Assembly (NCBI GenBank): GCA_036939355.1
Contig: JALLAP010000370.1
Coordinates: forward strand, 1-14,017
From: Thalassiosira profunda
Lineage: Eukaryota; Bacillariophyta; Thalassiosirophyceae; Thalassiosirales; Thalassiosiraceae
Reading direction: 5' to 3'
DNA: 14,017 nt
The translations under genes and the position numbers were made by a program. Below the pieces are notes generated by a model. It was not told the origin of the DNA, did no database searches, and was given only the letters and a program-made list of their open reading frames with translations. Shown here piece by piece: positions 7,858 to 14,017 of the stretch (the first letter of the stretch is position 1; each line of letters opens with the position of its first letter).

Positions 7858-8808
7858 ATGCCAACCGCCCACCTGCTCCTCCTCCTGGTGGCATCGGGCC
7901 TCGTTGCAACGCAGGCTTTTGTCCCGCCCGCCGCGTCGGGCGGCTGCGGCGCCTTGACAACGCGTCTAACGCCCCTCCTCTCTACCGCAGAAGCCACGCG
8001 TCACCTCCCCGCCCAGTCGTCGTTGGACAAGCTCGACGTCGTCAAACTCGCCCTCAAGCGTCCCCGCGGCGCGTCCGTCGGGGTGGAACACGCGCCTGCA
8101 AACGAGTTGAGCGACGGCGACCTGTCGATCTTGTCGATGCAGCTGCGCAAGTCGAAGGCCGGCGCGATTTGGACTGCGGACGCAGAAGCTGCAGTGAAGA
8201 TTGCAGAAGAACAGGAGAGCGCGAGGGGCGATTTTCCGGGTCCTGTTCCCGTGATATACTCGGGAAGCGATTTTGAGAGCGTACTCAATGGAGGTGGTGA
8301 GGCAGGTGCCGCGGCAGTGGTGCTGGAGTACGGGCAAGAGGGTGTTGATATGCAATTGCTCGAGGATGTGGGCATCATTTGGAAGGTTGAGAACGTTGCG
8401 CAACTCCAAGAATTGGCGGACTCGGAGAAGAAGACTGGAGGCGTTTACCTTCTGTCGAAAGAGATGCTACCGGAGAGTGTGGACGAGGAATCAAACGAAC
8501 TGAAAGAAGTGCTGTCCAGCCTACCGAAGTCGGTAGTGACCATTGCTCCTCTTCCGTCAATGCTTCCCGAGAACAGCGAGGTAGCGCTGGGCAAACATTA
8601 CGCCGCATCCCTCGGAATATCGTCGTTGCTTCTCGAAGGTGCTTGCGTAGGCGATGAAGAGGATACGAAATACACTGCGTTTGCAATCGATGGAATCAGC
8701 AAAAAAGCATCGAGCAGTTTTAGCATGACGGGGTTGACCGGGAGCACCAACGGCCATTTCGGTGTGAGTTCGCACAGCGGAGAGGTGAAGTGGAGAAGGC
8801 ACGAGTGA
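7858..8808 (+). CDS. Plastid-targeted protein of unknown function
   Basis: This single exon encodes 316 aa. Residues 5-20 form a signal peptide cleaved at A20 before F21-V-P-P, a clear plastid import site, and a Thr/Ser/Arg-containing transit region follows. The mature part has alternating strands and helices, for example LSMQLRKSKAGAIW (92-105), PVPVIYSGSDFE, AAAVVLEYG, VGIIWKVENV, VVTIAPLPSM and LGISSLLLEGACVGD. This periodic pattern of buried strands is compatible with a TIM-barrel-like fold, loosely reminiscent of indole-glycerol-phosphate synthase, but no catalytic motif of that enzyme is visible. The C-terminus has a Gly-rich segment (SMTGLTGSTNGHFG) that looks functionally constrained. 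I cannot assign a function. The gene start is supported by the targeting peptide beginning exactly at this ATG. Confidence 0.8.
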   Translation: MPTAHLLLLLVASGLVATQAFVPPAASGGCGALTTRLTPLLSTAEATRHLPAQSSLDKLDVVKLALKRPRGASVGVEHAPANELSDGDLSILSMQLRKSKAGAIWTADAEAAVKIAEEQESARGDFPGPVPVIYSGSDFESVLNGGGEAGAAAVVLEYGQEGVDMQLLEDVGIIWKVENVAQLQELADSEKKTGGVYLLSKEMLPESVDEESNELKEVLSSLPKSVVTIAPLPSMLPENSEVALGKHYAASLGISSLLLEGACVGDEEDTKYTAFAIDGISKKASSSFSMTGLTGSTNGHFGVSSHSGEVKWRRHE

Positions 8809-9333
8809 TTGGAGCAGGTAGAAGATACCAATGAAGCTAAACTCCTTGCAAAATGCAAGTTATGCGCATCAATGTAAGTAGATATCTACCTTTTGATCAG
8901 GACCGAATCTCAATAGGTACCAGAATCGGAGATGAGATCTTTGCTTGAGTCTTTTGGCCAACTTCTCAGCCCTTGCTTGTTCTTTTCAAGACTTTTAGCT
9001 CTTGTAAATCTGAGTAGCCCCAGAACAACGTCGGAATCAGTAATAGCCTTTGAAATGTACGTGGCGCTTCTCGCCTCGAAACTCGCTGCTTGAACCTGTC
9101 ACACAGGTCACATCAACTGTCCTTACAAGTAAGAAAGGGCTTAGATGGCGTAGGAATAGTTAGGGTATTGCCTTCTCAGCGAAAGGTATCCAGGTTGGGG
9201 GCTTGCCAAATGAAGCCCGCCAATTTCCTCGAGATTTTGGCGGAGCTTCGCAGCCCGGCAAAATAAATACTGACTCCCACGTTAATTCCTACGTCTGACG
9301 AGATTTTTTTGACCAGCTCTTTGCACACGCAAA

Positions 9334-9543
9334 ATGAGCGGCCTGGGATCCGCCGACAAAGTTCTCGCGCCTCCGCGCGCGGCGCACATGAAAAGTCGAT
9401 GCAGTGGCAGCGAACGTGCTCAACGGCTTGGCGGCGGCGGCGGCGGCGGCGATCCCGGCTTCATTGATCGCTCACCGGCACGGCTTAAGGGCGGAGGGGC
9501 GTCGATTTGCAATTTGCATGCACCAAGCGGAGGAATGATATGA
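9334..9543 (+). other. 69-codon ORF, possible upstream ORF of the large disordered protein gene
   Basis: The ATG at 9334 has A at -3 (GCAAAATGA), and the ORF closes 127 bp before the main start at 9671. The predicted peptide is hydrophilic with a poly-Gly run from the GGC repeat and resembles nothing I know. It may be a chance ORF or a regulatory uORF. Confidence 0.2.
9430..9450. repeat. GGC trinucleotide microsatellite (7 units)
   Basis: Seven perfect GGC units lie upstream of the gene at 9671. They are likely length-polymorphic. Confidence 0.9.
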
Positions 9544-9670
9544 CATAGTGCCGTCGACGCATTGCAAACCCGCCTCGCTGTCTCTCTTGCGGTATTGAGT
9601 TGCATCCGCGCTGCAACGACGCCTTCCAATTGCCTTCCCGCGTTGCAATTTGCATCCCCTCCCTATCAAA

Positions 9671-12600
9671 ATGCCCGCATCGTCTTACAAGAAGATGGCG
9701 GGCGAGGTTGCCGACGGAGAGGACAGCAAGGGTGCACCTCAGTCCGCCCCAGCCCCGACAAGTGCCAAGGCGCCCATATCGGCCCCTCTGCCCCGCTCGT
9801 CTTCCTTATCCACGGGTAGATCATCCGGTGGACGCTCCTTGGACGACAACTATGTGCAGAGGTCAGCATCCTCGCGGCAGCAATTGCGGAGCGGGCTGAG
9901 CATCGATCACCCCCTCTTCCGGCAGCGAGGACTGGGGAGTGGTAGCAAAGATATTGACGGCGCCGCTAGCGAAGCGTTACGCGCCCAGTTAGCCAGCGAT
10001 GCCCAAGAGAATGATAATGATGGAGAGGAGGTGGCTGGCGATTCCTCTTCGCCGTCAGCGCCTCTGCTGCCGGATACAAAACCATCACTGCCCAAGGCCA
10101 TGCCGCGCACCCTGACAAGGACAACCTCCACCCCCGAAGCCACCAAATATCACCCCTTGGGCCAAGAAGAAGCAGATTTGACCCATCCCTATCCCCTTTT
10201 GCTCCAACGGTCCGCCTCCTCGGCCTTCGGAAGTCCCTCAAGCTTCGGAAAATTAAAGCCGCGAAGGACGCATTCCACTTCGGGGAACAGCGACCCCGGG
10301 GCGAGTGCTTTTCATCCTGTGTGGTGAGTTGCAAAACTTGCTGTGCCTGTGTCCTCTGTCCCCAAAATCGGGGTATTTGCGCAATGTCGAGCCGCAATTA
10401 GGAAGACGTATTTGATGCTTGAGGTTATGGACCGCCCTCATCTCCATCCCCGATGCTTTGCTCACATCTCGTGTCAACTTCTTTCAAATGTGTCATGGCG
10501 AATGGTTTCCGTATATCCCGTTGCAGGTGAGTGCCAAGACCCCACAATGCCTCCATTGGACAGAGCCAGGGGGGAATAATCCCCTCCAGCTCCCCCTTTC
10601 CTTGTTGCGGGGCATCATTTATGTTGCCTCGTGACCATGAAATGCGTTATCTAACATTCATTCTCTCTTCTGCAATTCAACACCAACCCCTCCTTGCCCC
10701 TCCCAGCTGCAAATCCATCTCCAACGACAGCGCGGGGAGCGCCACAGGCAGCCTTGCGGGGAGCGACATTGGCTCGGCCGTGTCCTCCACCGCTTTCGGC
10801 TCCACGGGTCGACTCTCCGTCCACTCGGACCCGTTGAGCCGCGGCCTCAACGACCGGAAGGACAAGGCATCAAACAGCAGCCCATGGAGGAAGTTTTCCG
10901 CCTCGAGGGTCATGGCGAGCCTAAAGAAGGGCAAGTCAAGTAAGAAACACCTCAGTGGGAGGGAGAATCCGGCCAGGCCGGAGTTTGGGGGGGAGGAGGG
11001 AGGACTAGAGGGATGCGATTTGGGCTGCGGCATGGTGTTGCCGAGGGAGCTGAGCTTCCGCGGACCCACCGTCATGGAAGGTATCGAGGCTGCAGATTCT
11101 GCCACGGCCAAAGAGCCAAAGACGAGCGGAGACGATGAGGCAAAGGCTAGTGGAGAGCCGGGCAGTGGGTCCGGCAGTGCACCCAAACCATCAAGTAAAG
11201 GTGGATCAAGGAAGAAGAAGAATGGCAAAGCCAGCAAANGGGTCCGGCAGTGCACCCAAACCATCAAGTAAAGGTGGATCAAGGAAGAAGAAGAATGGCA
11301 AAGCCAGCAAATCTTCTTCCTCCAAGGAGGATGACAGACCCAAGAGCACTGTTGCAAAGGAGCCGTCTGCAGAGCAGCAATACGCCGATCCAGGCGTGGC
11401 ATTGGACCTCTCGGACAGCGATGAAGAGGACGATGACGACATTGGGCCCATCATCGGCAACTACATCTCCCTGGACGATTCAGGGCGGGATCCGCGGCCG
11501 CCGAGTGTGGATTTACCCCGGCCACCAAGCACAGACGATCAGGAACCCCACCCCAGCGTCGAGGTTGTCTCCACGTCGGTGACCCCCACCTTGCTGTCAG
11601 GCGATCTCGACAGCAGTTTCACAGTCATGGAAGAAACAGCCGGACCCGTCCGAATCTTTTCGCCGTCAACAATCGAGGAGGAGAACAGCCCATCGTCTAC
11701 GGACCGCACCACCACCGACGACGAAATCGAGAGTGCAAATGTCCCATTCCATCCATTGGGCGGGGATAGGCAAGAAGCTTCTGCGACTGCGCAAGGAGGC
11801 GCTGCCACTGGCAAGGCAAAGCTGAAGTATCGCTCGCCGCAAAGAACGCAGCCCCAGGCGTTGACGTCCAACGCTGGCCGCGGCAGCCAGAATAGCCCCT
11901 CCTCTCACGGTTCGCCCGATTCGAGGCTCTCCTCGGCAGGGTCGCCTGCGTCGCGGATCTCCAGCTCTAATTCCCGTGCCACCACCCTCTCGGGCGACCG
12001 GACGGTCAACACTCTCCAGACAGAAGGATCGTCAGTAGCGGGAGGCGCCGACTCCGAGGTGCGGGAGGCCAATCGGAGGGGCGTGCGGGGCGGCCGCGGT
12101 CGTGGCGACGACAATCAGGAGGTTGCTCCGGGACCAGATGGCTGCGACACAGTTTTCTCGTCATCCACCACCAGCTCGAACCTTCACTCGTACCTTCATA
12201 GCCCGCGAACACTGCGGGATGGTGCGACGATGCCAGTGGACCGCTTCTTCGCGGGGGGCAACATCACACTGAGCCCATCTCCATCTCGCGCGGGTCACCC
12301 CTCAGACCAGTCTACGGTCGCGGGAGCGCCGACCATCTCCAAGTTCATCACCCTGAGCCCCAATAAGCTATCAAGGGTTGGCGGCGGCAGTGCCCTCAGT
12401 GGTGGCAGCAGCACCGGTGGCAGGGATGCCGCCCATTCTCCACACACAATCTCGAGCAACTCGGTGTCGGCCCACTCCACCTCGTCCGGATCCGAGGCTG
12501 CGAAGAAACCGCTCAAGTTCGTGGCGTACAATGTCCGAGAACAGCGCGAGAGCCCGTTCGACGAGCCTCCCATGGGCCCAATCCAAAGGGAGGCGTCGTC

Positions 12601-13192
12601 GCTCATCAAACCGCGCATCTCCAAGAAACCTCCTCAGCGGAACCTGCCGCCGATCCAGAAGGCGCCCCTCCCCAAACCGCCGCAGAGCCCGAGAACAAGC
12701 CCCCGAAAGCTCGCGATGGATCGGCTCTCTGGGGCTCGGACGCCCACGAGGACGCCTCCGCCCTCCTCGTACAGAGACAGCAGCGGGGGCAACACGCCCT
12801 GCTCGCCGCCCGTTATCATCGATGGTCCCAACGTCCTTTGCGGAGATCTTAGCAGCACGAGACCCAAGCGGCCGAGCGTGGTCCGCCGAGCGTCGGCGCA
12901 TGGCGGTCGAGGAATCTTTCTCCTACCGCCAACGACTTCGTACAGGCCTCAGCAGCACATACCGCCGCAATCCGCTACTGCTACTGGCACTTCTGTAGGA
13001 GGCACCAACGATGGCGCCCAAGAAGCTCAGGAGATTGCACTTACCACAGGAGCTTCGGAGAAAACCATCGCTATGGAAGAGAGCATTGCAACTGTTAGTC
13101 CGGAGAGACAGCCGGGCACAGCTCCTGCAACTGAAGGCTTTGGTGACAAGGGAGGCGCGGTCGCTGTTGTTTCTCCCGAGAAAGGATTTTAA
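9671..13192 (+). CDS. Large Ser/Pro-rich intrinsically disordered protein (2 exons, assembly break at 11239)
   Basis: Exons are 9671-10323 and 10707-13192. After collapsing the 73-nt artefact at the N the protein is 1021 aa. It is dominated by Ser, Pro, Gly, Thr and Arg, with no recognisable globular domain. Visible features are RSxS-type sites (RSSS, RSAS), many SP and TP dipeptides typical of proline-directed kinase targets, a basic cluster (SRKKKNGKASK) that could be a nuclear signal, and an acidic patch (DSDEEDDDD). It also has an RGG-like segment (RRGVRGGRGRG), two ITLSP motifs, and a PxxP-rich stretch (KKPPQRNLPPIQKAPLPKPP) suited to SH3-type binding. The protein is probably a phosphorylated scaffold or cytoskeletal or nuclear regulator, but that is inference from composition alone. 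If the intron is retained, translation stops one codon past the donor. Confidence 0.72.
10324..10706 (+). other. 383-bp intron with internal AG|GT site
   Basis: The donor is TG|GTGAGT (10324) and the acceptor CCCCTCCCAG|C (10706). Together they join exon frames exactly (phase 2, giving Cys). At 10525-10528 a good acceptor (TATCCCGTTGCAG) is fused to a second GTGAGT donor, dividing the intron into 203 and 180 bp. Confidence 0.75.
11167..11311. repeat. 72-bp perfect duplication around a single N (assembly artefact)
   Basis: Copies 11167-11238 and 11240-11311 are identical and flush against the N at 11239. The unit encodes 24 codons in the same frame within each copy. The 73-nt excess shifts the frame, and removing it restores one continuous ORF. 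Confidence 0.95.
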
Positions 13193-13255
13193 CGATGGCG
13201 AATATTACAGTCCACCTCTTATGAATGGCGTGGATGACTCAGGACGCTCCTTACT

Positions 13256-13331
13256 CTTATCAAAGACCCGGTGCCTTGAATCTTATGTGGCCTGATCTGG
13301 TCAGATCAACGCAGTGGAAGTCTTTGATAAG
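13256..13331. repeat. Inverted repeat cluster between convergent genes
   Basis: CTTATCAAAGAC (13256-13267) pairs perfectly with GTCTTTGATAAG (13320-13331). The intervening 52 bases contain a second near-palindrome, TGATCTG-GT-CAGATCA (13293-13308). It lies 3' of both flanking genes and could form 3'-UTR hairpins. Confidence 0.8.
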
Positions 13332-13414
13332 GTGCTTTTAANGGTGCCTTGAATCTTATGTGGCCTGATCTGGTCAGATCAACGCAGTGGAAGTCTTTGA
13401 TAAGGTGCTTTTAA
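13270..13414. repeat. Second 72-bp perfect duplication around a single N (assembly artefact)
   Basis: Copies 13270-13341 and 13343-13414 are identical and flush against the N at 13342. The unit has exactly the same length as the duplication at 11167, which points to a common assembler cause. Confidence 0.95.
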
Positions 13415-13456
13415 GAGTATTCAGCACAAGTAGTATCGAACAGGAGTACCCTCGCC

Positions 13457-14017
13457 TCACTCTTCCTCTTCCGCCGTGTCCTCAGCTGCATCTGAGGCGT
13501 CTGCGGCAGGCTCGTTTTCGGCGGGTTCGTCGGCGCCCGTATTCTCCTCCTGCTCCTCATCTCCCCCAGTCTGCTCCTCCTTGTGCTCTGGTTCAGCTGC
13601 ACCCTCGACCTCATCAGCGGCAGGGGCTGGTGCCTCGTCCTCTCCTGCGTCAGCCACCGCATCCTTCATTGGCATCATGCGGTACTTCTGCATGTGACGC
13701 ATCATCTGTGGCAGCAGAATCACTGGGTGCATCCTCCTCTCCGTTGATGGCGGCATTCTCCAATTGGGAGGCAACCGCCGCAACCTCTTCCTCTGCCGCT
13801 GGTTCCTCCTCTGCTTCTCCACCATCAGTGTCGGGAGTGTCTTCTTCGCTGATGTCTTCCTCTCCCTCTGCTTCGCCATCCGCAGTGGCCTCGGCTCCCT
13901 CCTCGTTTTCCTCTGCTTCCCCTGCATCTGCGTCTTCTCCTGTCCCGGAGACGGCATACTGCCGGTCCCTCTCCTCCACTTCCTTTTTCAGACCCTCCAA
14001 CTTCTCCCCCATCCCCT
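13457..14017 (-). CDS. Acidic Glu/Ala-rich protein, C-terminal part (frame change inside)
   Basis: Two overlapping frames together encode a strongly acidic protein. The upstream frame, open to the right edge, begins with a coiled-coil-like stretch (KLEGLKKEVEERDRQYAV) and then Glu/Ala/Asp-rich sequence, and stops at 13650. The downstream frame carries KYRMMPMKDAVADAGEDE and a long acidic tail ending EEEE at 13457. In the other frame each half reads as basic shadow sequence, so the true product must switch frames between about 13822 and 13660. An unrecognised intron (for example 13723-13822, donor GTGGAG, acceptor CACCCAG) or an indel would do it. The upstream part of the gene is outside the window, unless ATG 14012 is the start. 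The family is not recognised. Confidence 0.5.

Larger units (their letters stand above)
8809..9670. other. 862-bp intergenic region without a convincing gene
   Basis: No RNA gene, transposon or conserved protein was recognised on either strand. The region contains a small perfect hairpin (ACCTGT-CAC-ACAGGT, around 9096-9110), a GGC microsatellite, a 69-codon ORF at 9334-9543, and TTGCAA sites at 8846, 9507, 9562 and 9643. The last three cluster within 142 bp upstream of the next start codon and probably belong to its promoter or 5' UTR. Confidence 0.6.

Noticed and set aside
9085..9120. Minus-strand GGTTCAAGC looks like a tRNA T-loop
   Set aside because: The flanking bases do not form a T-stem, and no acceptor or anticodon arm can be placed.
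11167..11311. Genuine 24-residue internal protein repeat
   Set aside because: Perfect identity, flush ends at an N, and a 73-nt offset that breaks the frame argue for an assembly artefact.
12371..12998. Long open frames on both strands overlapping the disordered protein
   Set aside because: GC- and Ser/Pro-rich coding leaves other frames open by chance; the products are Arg-rich and featureless.
13301..13320. ATCAACGCAG resembles part of a SMART cDNA primer, suggesting library contamination
   Set aside because: Only about 10 bases match and the flanks differ from the primer; chance is sufficient.
1..14017. CRISPR arrays, insertion sequences, prophage or integrase genes
   Set aside because: No regularly spaced repeats, transposase motifs or viral genes were seen; the context is nuclear eukaryotic.

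Overview
The window looks like nuclear DNA of a photosynthetic stramenopile (heterokont alga; diatom or a relative). Three predicted proteins start with a signal peptide whose cleavage site is followed by Phe. Two of these show it clearly (ASA|FVAP and TQA|FVPP), which is the bipartite plastid-targeting signature of algae with a secondary red plastid. Genes are interrupted by short GT-AG introns (69 and 106 bp, plus one of 383 bp), and there is no bacterial operon or ribosome-binding-site logic. The exact lineage cannot be fixed from the sequence alone.

Layout, left to right: a 5' fragment of a plastid-targeted alpha/beta hydrolase (minus, runs off the left edge); a 138-aa four-helix membrane protein (plus); an HDHD2-type HAD phosphatase preceded, only 2 bp upstream on the same strand, by a 90-aa membrane protein (both minus); a TIKI/TraB-family metalloprotease with one intron (plus); a METTL21-like protein methyltransferase with an extra N-terminal module (minus); a DUF5672 glycosyltransferase-like type II membrane protein with one intron and no ATG (plus); a plastid-targeted SH3-like protein (minus); a plastid-targeted protein of unknown function (plus); about 860 bp without a convincing gene; a roughly 1021-aa Ser/Pro-rich disordered protein whose intron carries a back-to-back acceptor/donor site (plus); and the acidic C-terminal part of a gene running off the right edge (minus).

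The genes do not form an obvious pathway. They are tightly packed in alternating orientation: convergent pairs lie 33 to 264 bp apart and divergent pairs share 169 to 283 bp promoters. Signals no single gene explains are the strong over-representation of the palindrome TTGCAA (21 sites counted by eye, about 3 expected), a candidate recursive splice site, a possible bicistronic pair, and a structured inverted-repeat cluster between the last two genes.

The assembly has two identical flaws. At 11239 and 13342 a single N sits between two perfect 72-bp copies, which is what unmerged overlapping contig ends look like. The first breaks the reading frame of the large disordered protein; collapsing it repairs the frame.
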